In this document: positions 52,929-60,992 of the stretch, piece after piece
Layout of the letters: each line of letters opens with the position of its first letter
Position numbering within the stretch: position 1 is the first letter of the stretch
Assembly (NCBI RefSeq): GCF_014190935.1
Contig: NZ_JACHVV010000003.1
Location: forward strand, 806,001 to 870,000
From: Chryseomonas sp014190935
GTDB lineage: Bacteria > Pseudomonadota > Gammaproteobacteria > Pseudomonadales > Pseudomonadaceae
Length of the DNA stretch: 64,000 nt
Direction of reading: 5' to 3'
The notes under the pieces: generated by a model
Databases searched by the model: none
What the model saw: only the letters and a program-made list of their open reading frames with translations
What the model was told of the DNA's origin: nothing
Made by a program: the position numbers and the translations under genes

Positions 52929-55707
52929 GATAGCCTTGAATGCCTCTGTCCAGGAAGCCTTCGGTCTTGCCGCCGAAGACGTTGCCGAGTCCCTTGAGCA
53001 CGATCTGCAGGAAGATCCCGCGATCGGCTTCGGAGCTCTGGGCGGTGTAGAAGACGTCGTCTTCGCTCTTGAGCCAGTAGCGGCTGATCAGGCGCAGCTT
53101 CCAGCAGCAGTTGTCGTATTCGAAGCCACCGAAGGCTTCGAGGGTACGGCTCTTGTTGTAGTCGAACTGCCAGCGGGCAATCGCGGACCACTGGGGCACG
53201 ATCGGCCAGATGAAGGAGATGTCGTGCTGGTCGACCTTGTAGTCGTCGCTGTTGTAGGTGAAGCGGCCGAAGTTCGGATCGAACACCCGGACGTTGTCAC
53301 GATAGCGATAGCCGACGTTGAGGATCTTGCCCGGCTCGGCTTCCGGCTGGTAGTGGAACATGACGCTGCCGGAGTCCGTCTGGTGCAGGGTCGGATCCCA
53401 GTTGAATTCGCCGTTCACGCGCCAGTCGCGGTTGAAGCGATACATGCCGGCGAGGGCATAGGGCGAGCGCGAGGTGGTGGCCTGGGGATTGTCGATGTTC
53501 TGCCCCAGGCTGCGGGCGTAGGCCAGGTCGTCCTTGGTCAGGCCGGGCAGTTGCACTTCGCGGTCGCGGAAGTAGAACAGCTGGCCGAAGCTGACGTTGG
53601 CGCGCTCGAAGCCGTTGGGCTCGATGAAGCGGCTGGTGGCACCCAGGGCCAGCTGGTTGGCGTCGCCGATGCGGTCGCGACCGGTGAAGCGGTTGTCGCG
53701 CCATAGCGAGCTGTAGCTGAAGGTGTATTCGCCGGTATCGAACACCGGCAGATCGTCCTGGTCGCGGTTGGGTACGTAGAGGTACTTGGCGCGGGGTTCC
53801 AGGGTCTGCTTGCCGCCTTCGCCGAACAGATTCGAGGTGCGGTCGAAGTAGAGGCCGCTGTCGAGGCTGAAGATCGGCACCGAGCGGGTCGGGCTGTCGT
53901 TGAAGCTGGTCACGCTGGAGCCGGCCGAGGCGCGACGACCACCGCCGACCAGCGGCGAGTTCAGGTCGTTCTCGCCGGTGCTGTCCAGGTCCAGATCGTA
54001 GCGGGTGTAGGCATAGCGCAGCGACGGCGTCAGGAAACCCCAGGACGCGGTCATCGGGCGGGCGATGCCCGGCTCGACGTGGTAGCGATTGCCTTCGGCA
54101 CGGGTCAGGCCGAACAGGTTGACGTCCGGGCGGTTGCGCACGTTGGTGCGGTTGCCGTTGTCGTCCAGGTCGAAGTAGGTGTTGTCGTCGAAGCTGCGGG
54201 TGAAGCGCACTGCCTCGGTGTCGTAGGTGAAGTCCAGGCCGCCCGGGTTGTAGGGCAGGGCACCGGTCAGGGTCAGCTGCGGCAGGCGGTTGTAGGGCGT
54301 CACGTCGGACACCGTGGCCAGCTGGTAGGCCTGGGCGTTGAGGCCGGCGACGAAGGTGTCGCCGCGATAGGTCAGGCGACCTTGCTGGTTGACGTAGGTC
54401 GGCTTGTTGATGCCGAGGTCGGTGTCCAGGTCCTGGAAGTAGTAGGGATCGCTGATGCGGGTGTAGTCCACCTCGGCCATCAGGCGCGAATCCAGGCCGC
54501 TGCGGTTCTTCCAGCCGTACAGCCAGCGGTTGTCGGTGGCTTCCGGTTCGCCCTCGTGCTCCGGGTCGGTGTCCTTGAGGTAGGAGCCGTAGACCTCGCC
54601 TTCGCTGCTGCGGGTCAGGTAGCGGAAGTCGCCCTCGGTCTGCAGGCCGTGCTTGGCCATGTAGCGCGGATAGAGGGTGGCATCGTAGTTGGGCGCCAGG
54701 TTGAAGTAGTAGGGCGTGGTGATCGCGAAGCCGGTGTCGCTGGAGGTGCTGATCGAGGGCGCCAGGAAACCGGACTGCCGACGGTCGTCGATCGGGAAAT
54801 AGATGAACGGCGTATAGAGGACCGGGATGTCCTTGACCCGCAGCGTGGCGTTGGTCGCGTAGCCGAGGCCCGTGGCCGGGTTCAGGGTGACGGTGTTGCC
54901 CTTGACCTGCCAGGCGTTGCTGCCCGGTTCGCAGGTGGTGTAGGTGCCATCCTTGAGGCGGATGATGGCGTCGTCGCCGCGCTTGGCGTAGAGCGCGCTG
55001 CCGCGGGCGCGGCTCTGGTGCATGACGAATTCGGCGTTGTCGACCTGGACCTGGCCGTTGTCCAGCTGCAGATCGGCCTTGTCGCCGACCATCAGCAAGC
55101 CGTTGTCGCGGAATTTGACGTTGCCCTTGAGCTCGCCGCGATTTTCCAGCTGGTGCAGGTTGGCTTCCTGGGATTCCACCTGCATGCCGCCCTGGCGCAG
55201 CACCACGTCACCGGCCAGGGTGGCGACCTGCTGCTCCTGCTCGTAGCGCGAGGCCTTGGCGGAGATGTAGGTCGGGGCCTTGGCGGTCGGGGTGTCGTCG
55301 TACATGCCCGGACGCTGCGGCTCGACATAGGCACCGCTGCAGTAGGGACCGGTCTCGGCCAGCTGGGCCGGGGTCAACTGATCGCGCGGGACCCAGTCCA
55401 GGTGGCTGTAGTCGGCGCTGCGGGACTTGAGCGCGCGGCCCTTGCTCTCAGTCACCAGCACGGCATCGTCACCCTTGCGCGCGGCGGGTTCCGCCGCGAT
55501 GCCCTGGGTCTCGCCCTTGCTGGGGCGGGGCGGAATGGCCGCGGTCGGTGCCTGGGTGTTGCACGACCAGCCACCGCCGGCTCCGGCGCTACAGCTGAAC
55601 TGCTCGGCGGGGGCGGCGATAAGGGCGGTGACGGGCTGCATGGCGAGCAGGCTGCCGGTTACCAAGAGGGGAAATTTTCTGCGAAACGCGGGGGTTTTCA
55701 CGGCCAT
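52903..55707 (-). CDS. lptD: LPS assembly outer-membrane protein LptD
   Basis: The product is 934 residues, the long Pseudomonas form. A signal peptide (about 1-32) is followed by an extra N-terminal stretch with CSAG and SCNTQ cysteines, the LptA-like periplasmic domain (about 150-300; LAGDVVLRQGGMQVESQEANL) and a C-terminal beta barrel rich in aromatic strands. With LptE it inserts lipopolysaccharide into the outer leaflet. A CC pair lies in FEYDNCCWKLRL, near the C-terminus; LptD needs disulfides between N- and C-terminal cysteines. AAGGA precedes the ATG. It diverges from amgK and is coupled to surA. Confidence 0.97.
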   Translation of the reverse strand: MAVKTPAFRRKFPLLVTGSLLAMQPVTALIAAPAEQFSCSAGAGGGWSCNTQAPTAAIPPRPSKGETQGIAAEPAARKGDDAVLVTESKGRALKSRSADYSHLDWVPRDQLTPAQLAETGPYCSGAYVEPQRPGMYDDTPTAKAPTYISAKASRYEQEQQVATLAGDVVLRQGGMQVESQEANLHQLENRGELKGNVKFRDNGLLMVGDKADLQLDNGQVQVDNAEFVMHQSRARGSALYAKRGDDAIIRLKDGTYTTCEPGSNAWQVKGNTVTLNPATGLGYATNATLRVKDIPVLYTPFIYFPIDDRRQSGFLAPSISTSSDTGFAITTPYYFNLAPNYDATLYPRYMAKHGLQTEGDFRYLTRSSEGEVYGSYLKDTDPEHEGEPEATDNRWLYGWKNRSGLDSRLMAEVDYTRISDPYYFQDLDTDLGINKPTYVNQQGRLTYRGDTFVAGLNAQAYQLATVSDVTPYNRLPQLTLTGALPYNPGGLDFTYDTEAVRFTRSFDDNTYFDLDDNGNRTNVRNRPDVNLFGLTRAEGNRYHVEPGIARPMTASWGFLTPSLRYAYTRYDLDLDSTGENDLNSPLVGGGRRASAGSSVTSFNDSPTRSVPIFSLDSGLYFDRTSNLFGEGGKQTLEPRAKYLYVPNRDQDDLPVFDTGEYTFSYSSLWRDNRFTGRDRIGDANQLALGATSRFIEPNGFERANVSFGQLFYFRDREVQLPGLTKDDLAYARSLGQNIDNPQATTSRSPYALAGMYRFNRDWRVNGEFNWDPTLHQTDSGSVMFHYQPEAEPGKILNVGYRYRDNVRVFDPNFGRFTYNSDDYKVDQHDISFIWPIVPQWSAIARWQFDYNKSRTLEAFGGFEYDNCCWKLRLISRYWLKSEDDVFYTAQSSEADRGIFLQIVLKGLGNVFGGKTEGFLDRGIQGYREREDQAM

Positions 55708-55826
55708 CCTTAAAGTCGTCCTGCACGCCGGCCATTAAGGGGCCGCGGCCTCTCGATGGGCTCAAAAAGATAGCGGATAATAAAACATGACCTGCGCATC
55801 GGCTAGGGCCGAGGGATCCGCTGTAA

Positions 55827-56849
55827 ATGACTGAAGATGTTCGCTTAAACCAGATAGAAGACTGGCTGACCACCGTTCTACCGGAAATTTTCCGGGAGCA
55901 GGCCTGGGGCGAGGTGCCCGAGGGCAGCCTGACCGCGGCCAGCAGCGATGCCAGCTTTCGCCGTTATTTCCGCTGGGCGGGCGAGGGCCGCAGCCTGATC
56001 GTGATGGATGCGCCGCCGCCGCAGGAGGACTGCCGTCCGTTCGTGCAGGTGGCCGCGCTGCTGGCCGAGGCCGGGGTCCATGTACCGCGCATCCTGGCTC
56101 AGGATCTGGAGCGGGGATTCCTGCTGCTGAGCGATCTCGGCACCCTGACCTACCTGGAGGTGATCAATGCGGCCAATGCCGACGATTATTTCCAGGCGGC
56201 CATTGATGCCCTGCTGGCTTTCCAGGGCAGGCAGCCGACGAACGGCAGTCTGCCGCTCTACGACAGGGCTCTGCTCGCCCGCGAGTTGAGTCTGTTTCCG
56301 GAGTGGTACGTGGGTCGCGAACTGGACACGACCCTCGGCGCCAGTCAGCTCGAACGCTGGCAGGCCATCTGCGCGGTGCTGATCGACAGCGCCCTGGCGC
56401 AACCCCAGGTGCTGGTCCACCGGGACTTCATGCCGCGCAACCTGATGCTGAGCACGCCCAATCCGGGTGTGCTGGACTTCCAGGATGCGGTCATCGGGCC
56501 GGTGACCTACGACATCACCAGCCTGTTCAAGGATGCCTTCCTCAGCTGGCCCGAGCCGCTGGTGCAGCGCTGGCTGCTGGGCTACTGGGAGCAGGCGCGG
56601 GCCGCCGGCATTCCGGTGCAGGCCGAGTTCGCCGATTTCCAGCGGGCGTCGGATCTGATGGGCGTGCAGCGCCACCTCAAGGTGATGGGCATCTTCGCCC
56701 GCATCTGGCATCGCGACGGCAAGCCGCGCTACGTCGCCGACACTCCGCGCTTTCTCTCCTACATCCGCACCGTGGTGGCGCGCCGACCGGAGCTGGCCGA
56801 TCTCGGCGCCCTGCTCGACGAGCTGCACGCCGAGCGGGTCGAGGCATGA
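55827..56849 (+). CDS. amgK: N-acetylmuramate/N-acetylglucosamine kinase AmgK
   Basis: The product is 340 residues with an aminoglycoside-phosphotransferase fold. It phosphorylates MurNAc at the anomeric position in the recycling shortcut to UDP-MurNAc that bypasses fosfomycin-sensitive steps. Visible are SDASFRRYFRW, the catalytic VLVHRDFMPRNLML and the metal-binding VLDFQDAVIGPVTYDITSL. No good ribosome-binding site precedes the ATG. Its stop overlaps the murU start (ATGA), and the pairing with murU supports AmgK over a generic phosphotransferase. Confidence 0.94.
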   Translation: MTEDVRLNQIEDWLTTVLPEIFREQAWGEVPEGSLTAASSDASFRRYFRWAGEGRSLIVMDAPPPQEDCRPFVQVAALLAEAGVHVPRILAQDLERGFLLLSDLGTLTYLEVINAANADDYFQAAIDALLAFQGRQPTNGSLPLYDRALLARELSLFPEWYVGRELDTTLGASQLERWQAICAVLIDSALAQPQVLVHRDFMPRNLMLSTPNPGVLDFQDAVIGPVTYDITSLFKDAFLSWPEPLVQRWLLGYWEQARAAGIPVQAEFADFQRASDLMGVQRHLKVMGIFARIWHRDGKPRYVADTPRFLSYIRTVVARRPELADLGALLDELHAERVEA

Positions 56850-57511
56850 AGGCCATGATCCTGGCGGCGGGCAAGGGCGAGCGGATGCGACCGCTGACGC
56901 TGAGCCTGCCCAAGCCGCTGATCGAGGTGAACGGCCGGCCGCTGATCGAGCATCACATCCGGGCGCTGGCGGCGGCAGGCATCACCGAGCTGGTGATCAA
57001 TCACGCCTGGCTGGGGGCAAAGCTGGAAGCCGCCCTAGGCGATGGCAGCCAATTAGGCGTCACCATCCGCTTCTCTGCCGAAGGTGAGCCGCTGGAGACC
57101 GGAGGCGGCATCTTCCGTGCGTTGCCGCTGCTGGGCAGCGCGCCCTTCGTGCTGGTCAACGGCGATATCCGCACCGATTTCGCCTTTGGCACCCTGGCCT
57201 TGCCGGCCGGTTGCCTGGCGCACCTGGTACTGGTCGACAATCCGCTGCATCACCCGGGCGGCGACTTCGGCCTGGTGGACGGGCGAATCACCCTGGATGC
57301 CCCGGAGAGGCTCACCTACAGCGGCATCGCCGTGCTGCATCCGCAGCTGTTCGCCGCGCGCACGGCCGGGGCCTTCAAGCTGGTGGACGTGTTGCGACCC
57401 GCCATTGCCGCCGGACAGGTCTCGGGCCAGCGGCTGGACGGTCGCTGGGTGGACGTGGGCACCCTGGAGCGCCTGGCGGAAGCGGAGCGGCTGTTCGGGA
57501 CGGCTTCTTGA
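56846..57511 (+). CDS. murU: N-acetylmuramate-1-phosphate uridylyltransferase MurU
   Basis: The product is 221 residues. It makes UDP-MurNAc from MurNAc-1-P and UTP, the step after AmgK. The nucleotidyltransferase signature MILAAGKGERMRPLTLSLPKPLIEV opens the protein. FVLVNGDIRTDF supplies the metal-binding Asp, and LDGRWVDVGTLERL is the C-terminal motif. It starts in a four-base overlap with amgK and ends in a four-base overlap with the djlA TTG (TTGA). Confidence 0.95.
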   Translation: MKAMILAAGKGERMRPLTLSLPKPLIEVNGRPLIEHHIRALAAAGITELVINHAWLGAKLEAALGDGSQLGVTIRFSAEGEPLETGGGIFRALPLLGSAPFVLVNGDIRTDFAFGTLALPAGCLAHLVLVDNPLHHPGGDFGLVDGRITLDAPERLTYSGIAVLHPQLFAARTAGAFKLVDVLRPAIAAGQVSGQRLDGRWVDVGTLERLAEAERLFGTAS

Positions 57512-58272
57512 AGATCTGGTTCTGGCCGCTGACGGTGCTGGGCTTCCTGGCCGGCTGGGCCGTGGCCAGCATTCCTGGCGCACTGCTGGTGGCGCTGCTC
57601 GCCCATGCCGGCGAGCGCCAGTTGGGATTGACCTCCCTGGCGGGCTGGAAGGCGCGCTGGCAGGGCCGCCCCGGACGCTTCGAGCACCAGGCGCAATTCC
57701 AGATGCTTGGCCGGCTGGCCAAGCGTGGCGGGCGGGTGCTGACCGCCCATATCCGCCAGGCCGAAGGCGAGATCGAGCGTCTGGGGCTCGGCGCCGACGA
57801 ACGCCAGAAGGCCATCGCCGCCTTCGAGCAGGGCAAGGGCGGCACCCTGCCGTCGACGGCCGACCTGCAGCGCCTCAGCGAACGCAGCGAGGGCATCCTG
57901 CGCGCCTGTTGGCGCATGGTCTGGATCAGCGGCAGCGTGCGCCCCGGCGATCGCGACGAGATCCTCGGCTGGGGGCAGGCGATGGGCCTGGCCGAAGCCC
58001 AGGTGCTGGCCCTGCAGCCGCCGGTGCAGGCGGCGCCGCGCCAGCCCAACAGCGAGGAGAAGTATCGCAAGGCGCTGCAATTGCTTGGCGTCACCGATGA
58101 CGCCGACGCCGCCACGGTCAAGCAGGCCTATCGGCGGCTGCTTTCGCGCCATCACCCCGACAAGAAGGCCGGCGCCGGGGCGGGCCAGTCGGCGGTCTAT
58201 GCCGCGGCCCAGCGCACCGCCGAGCTGCATGCCGCCTATCAGGTGATCAAGAGGCGGCGGGGCTTCCGCTAG
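57508..58272 (+). CDS. djlA: DjlA-type membrane-anchored J-domain protein
   Basis: The product is 254 residues. The start is TTG at 57508 overlapping the murU stop; it gives a one-helix N-terminus (WFWPLTVLGFLAGWAVASIPGALL), as in DjlA. A TerB-like helical domain (about 60-165; FQMLGRLAKRGGRVLTAHIRQAE) is followed by a C-terminal J domain (about 190-254) with the HPD tripeptide in LSRHHPDKKA. It is a DnaK co-chaperone at the inner membrane. Its end overlaps the convergent DUF3530 gene by 26 bases. Confidence 0.93.
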   Translation: MKIWFWPLTVLGFLAGWAVASIPGALLVALLAHAGERQLGLTSLAGWKARWQGRPGRFEHQAQFQMLGRLAKRGGRVLTAHIRQAEGEIERLGLGADERQKAIAAFEQGKGGTLPSTADLQRLSERSEGILRACWRMVWISGSVRPGDRDEILGWGQAMGLAEAQVLALQPPVQAAPRQPNSEEKYRKALQLLGVTDDADAATVKQAYRRLLSRHHPDKKAGAGAGQSAVYAAAQRTAELHAAYQVIKRRRGFR

Positions 58273-59257
58273 CGGCCGGTGGCAGCCGGTCCAGCCAGGC
58301 GCGCAGGCGGCGGACGGTCTGCTCCTGCTCCGCGGCGCGATCACCCGGGATGACCGGCAGGTCGATCTGCCGATAGCCCTTGTTGGCCTTTTGCGCCGCC
58401 CGCTCCTTGCGCCGCTGCGCGGCCGGTCCGGGCGCGTGCACCAGGTCGGCGATCTGCAGATCGGTCTTGCCCATGGTGGCGTCCAGCCGCGGCGGCAGCC
58501 CCTGGGGCTCGCGACCGTCGATGAGCACCAGCTGCTTGACCTCGCCCGGCTCCTTTTCCGCCAGATAGCGCGCCGCCCAGTAGGCGCCGGTGCCGTGCCC
58601 GACCAGCACGATAGAATTGGCGCCCTGCTGCAGGGCCAGGTCGATGCCGGCGGCGATGCGCGCCAGCACCCGGGTGGCCTGGGCATTGGCCGCGGCCTCG
58701 GGATCGACCGGTGCGACCGCCGCCTGGGCCGGTTCGCCACTGCCGGCTTCGGCCTGGGTCGGGGCGGCGGGCGCCGTGCCGCTGCTACCGGTCACCGGCG
58801 GTGCCGTCTGCTCGCTGTTGGCCTGGGCGTCGGTGTCCGCCGGGGCGGTATCGCGCTCGATCGCCACCACCGGGTCATAGGGGTCGGGCAGGCTCAGACT
58901 GATGGTCTGCCAGCCAAAGGTGGGCAACTGCTGGCGCACGGGCGCCACCACATTGGGCCAATCGGCCGATTCGCCGTCGCCCGGAACCAGCACCACCGTC
59001 CCGTTGGCCTTGGCCCGGGCGGCAGGCACCAGCAGGGCAAGAAAGGACTCGTCACCGGCCTGCAGGGTCTTCTGCTGCTCGGCGGGCAATTGCCGCATCA
59101 GCGCCTGCTGCTGCTCCTGACTGCGCTCCAGCGCCGGGGCCACGGTTGCCGGCGCCGCAGGCGTTTCCGGGGCCGGGGTGGGTGGCTCTTCGGCGAGCAC
59201 CGGGGCGGCAAGGCCGAGCAGGAGAAGGCAGAGCGGCAGCAGGGTGGACGACGACAT
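58247..59257 (-). CDS. DUF3530 family exported protein, alpha/beta hydrolase-like
   Basis: The product is 336 residues with a signal peptide (about 1-22) and a Pro/Ala-rich start. It has the DUF3530 layout: GTVVLVPGDGESADWPNVVAPVRQQLPTFGWQTISLSLPDP, a low-complexity Ala/Glu/Pro insertion (about 140-190), and IVLVGHGTGAYWAARYL. The last matches a nucleophile elbow but has Gly where hydrolases have Ser (GHGTG for GxSxG), so ordinary hydrolysis is unlikely. GAGGA precedes the ATG. It lies convergent to djlA and divergent from rpe. The function is unknown. Confidence 0.87.
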   Translation of the reverse strand: MSSSTLLPLCLLLLGLAAPVLAEEPPTPAPETPAAPATVAPALERSQEQQQALMRQLPAEQQKTLQAGDESFLALLVPAARAKANGTVVLVPGDGESADWPNVVAPVRQQLPTFGWQTISLSLPDPYDPVVAIERDTAPADTDAQANSEQTAPPVTGSSGTAPAAPTQAEAGSGEPAQAAVAPVDPEAAANAQATRVLARIAAGIDLALQQGANSIVLVGHGTGAYWAARYLAEKEPGEVKQLVLIDGREPQGLPPRLDATMGKTDLQIADLVHAPGPAAQRRKERAAQKANKGYRQIDLPVIPGDRAAEQEQTVRRLRAWLDRLPPAASGSPAAS

Positions 59258-59395
59258 CGACGGGAATCCTCGACAAGGGCACGGTTGACCCTGGCGAGCC
59301 TACCGCCGTTCGCGCCGTCGGGGCAGCGGGAACGCCCGAGCCGCAGACGGATCTCCGTTACAATGCCGCCACTTAACCTTCGCCGAGGCTATCCC

Positions 59396-60073
59396 ATGCA
59401 ACCCTTCGCCATCGCCCCCTCGATCCTGTCCGCCGATTTCGCCCGCCTGGGCGAGGAGGTCGACAAGGTCCTCGCCGCCGGTGCCGACATGGTCCATTTC
59501 GACGTGATGGACAACCACTATGTGCCGAATCTCACCATCGGCCCCATGGTCTGCAGGGCGCTGCGCAACTACGGGGTGACCGCGCCCATCGACGTGCACC
59601 TGATGGTCAAGCCGGTGGATCGCATCATCGGCGACTTCATTGAAGCCGGTGCCACCGACATCACCTTCCACCCCGAGGCCTCCGAGCACATCGATCGCTC
59701 GCTGCAGCTGATCAAGGACGGCGGTTGCCGGGCCGGCCTGGTGTTCAACCCGGCCACCTCGCTGGATGTCCTCAAGTACGTCCTGGACAAGATCGACATG
59801 GTGCTGCTGATGAGCGTCAACCCCGGCTTCGGCGGCCAGAAATTCATTCCCGGCACTCTCGACAAGTTGCGCGAGGCGCGCGCCCTGATCGACGCCTCCG
59901 GCCGGCCGATCCGGCTGGAGATCGATGGCGGGGTTAACGTCAAGAACATCGGCGAGATCGCCCGCGCCGGGGCCGATACCTTCGTCGCCGGCTCGGCCAT
60001 CTTCGGCCAGTCCGACTATGCCGCGGTGATCCAGGCGATGCGTGCTGAACTGGCCAAGGCCCGCTCGGTATGA
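59396..60073 (+). CDS. rpe: Ribulose-phosphate 3-epimerase
   Basis: The product is 225 residues, a normal length. It interconverts ribulose-5-P and xylulose-5-P in the pentose phosphate pathway. The start FAIAPSILSADFARLGEE, the metal and catalytic residues in MVHFDVMDNHYVPNLTIG, DVHLMVKP, SVNPGFGGQKFIP and LEIDGGVN, with the second catalytic Asp, are all visible. GAGG precedes ATG 59396. The open frame extends far upstream but that part is antisense to DUF3530. Its stop overlaps the gph ATG. Confidence 0.97.
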   Translation: MQPFAIAPSILSADFARLGEEVDKVLAAGADMVHFDVMDNHYVPNLTIGPMVCRALRNYGVTAPIDVHLMVKPVDRIIGDFIEAGATDITFHPEASEHIDRSLQLIKDGGCRAGLVFNPATSLDVLKYVLDKIDMVLLMSVNPGFGGQKFIPGTLDKLREARALIDASGRPIRLEIDGGVNVKNIGEIARAGADTFVAGSAIFGQSDYAAVIQAMRAELAKARSV

Positions 60074-60750
60074 GCGCCCTGGTGCGACTCGGTGGCGGGC
60101 ATCCGCCCGCCCTGGTGATGTTCGACCTCGACGGCACCCTGTTGGATTCGGCGGCGGACCTGGCCGCCGCCGTGGACGCCATGCTCGTACGCCTGGACCG
60201 CGCGCCGGCGGGGCTGGACAAGGTGCGGCTGTGGATTGGCAACGGCGCCCGGGTGCTGGTGCGTCGCGCCCTGGCCGATGACATGCAGCACGACGCCGTG
60301 GACGCTGCCGCCGCCGACGAGGCTCTGGCGCTGTTCATGGCGCTCTATGACGGCAGCCACGCCCTGACCCGTGTCTATCCCGGCGTGCTGGACAGCCTGG
60401 CGCTGCTGCGCACCCTGGGCGTGCGCCTGGCGGTGATCACCAACAAGCCGGAGCGCTTCGTCGCGCCGCTCTTGGCCGACATGGGCCTGGGCGATTTCGA
60501 CTGGATCGTCGGCGGCGATACCCTGCCGCAGCAGAAGCCGGATCCGGCGGGCTTGCTGTGGGTCATGCAGCAGGCAGGCGTGGCGGCCGGCCAGGCGCTG
60601 TTCATCGGCGATTCGCGCAACGACATCCGCGCCGCCCGCGCCGCCAGGGTGCGCTGCGTGGCCCTGAGCTATGGCTACAACCATGGCGAGCCCATCGCCC
60701 GCGAGCAGCCGGATCTGGTCGTCGACGATCTGCGCGAGCTGTTCATCTAG
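60070..60750 (+). CDS. gph: Phosphoglycolate phosphatase (HAD family)
   Basis: The product is 226 residues, starting in a four-base overlap with rpe (ATGA). HAD motif I is VMFDLDGTLLDS with nucleophile Asp19; motif II is AVITNKP; motif III and IV are QQKPDPAGL and FIGDSRNDIRAARAA. It removes phosphate from 2-phosphoglycolate arising in DNA repair. The rpe-gph-trpE order is conserved in pseudomonads, and a trp leader follows. Confidence 0.95.
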   Translation: MSALVRLGGGHPPALVMFDLDGTLLDSAADLAAAVDAMLVRLDRAPAGLDKVRLWIGNGARVLVRRALADDMQHDAVDAAAADEALALFMALYDGSHALTRVYPGVLDSLALLRTLGVRLAVITNKPERFVAPLLADMGLGDFDWIVGGDTLPQQKPDPAGLLWVMQQAGVAAGQALFIGDSRNDIRAARAARVRCVALSYGYNHGEPIAREQPDLVVDDLRELFI

Positions 60751-60771
60751 CATGCCGAGGTAGCCGGCCGG

Positions 60772-60800
60772 TTGCCATGCCGCGCCGGCTAGGCTAACGT
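60772..60800 (+). promoter_or_regulatory. Probable trpE promoter
   Basis: TTGCCA (60772-60777) and TAACGT (60795-60800) are separated by 17 bases, 22 bases after the gph stop and upstream of the trp leader peptide. Confidence 0.5.
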
Positions 60801-60875
60801 GGCCCTTCAACCCCCGCCTCAAGAGCAAGAGATCGCATCGTGGTGGTCACCCGCACAGGCTCCTCGCGAGCATGG

Positions 60876-60920
60876 ATGAAAGTCATCAAGGCCCTGGCCC
60901 GTTGGCGCTGGCGCGCCTGA
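60876..60920 (+). CDS. trpL: trp operon leader peptide with two Trp codons
   Basis: This is a 14-codon frame, MKVIKALARWRWRA, with TGG at 60903-60905 and 60909-60911 near its end, 73 bases before trpE. Two alternative RNA stems share bases. GCGCGCC inside the leader (60911-60917) can pair with GGCGCGC (60945-60951), and GCCGGT (60931-60936) can pair with ACCGGC (60942-60947). A ribosome stalled at the Trp codons would favour the second. A clear terminator hairpin with a T-tract was not found. Attenuation of trpE has been reported in P. putida. The ribosome-binding site is weak (GCGAG). Confidence 0.65.
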   Translation: MKVIKALARWRWRA

Positions 60921-60992
60921 TTTCGTCCCTGCCGGTATCTGACCGGCGCGCTGTGCACCCGACCTTTCGTTTTCCTCGCCACGAGGCTGATC

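Noticed and set aside
55827..57511. amgK as an aminoglycoside resistance gene
   Set aside because: The phosphotransferase fold is shared, but the overlap with murU and the placement next to lptD identify it as the MurNAc recycling kinase.
58391..59395. An open frame running about 335 codons upstream of rpe in the same frame
   Set aside because: It lies antisense to the DUF3530 gene and has no rpe-like extension in the family. The rpe ATG has its own ribosome-binding site.
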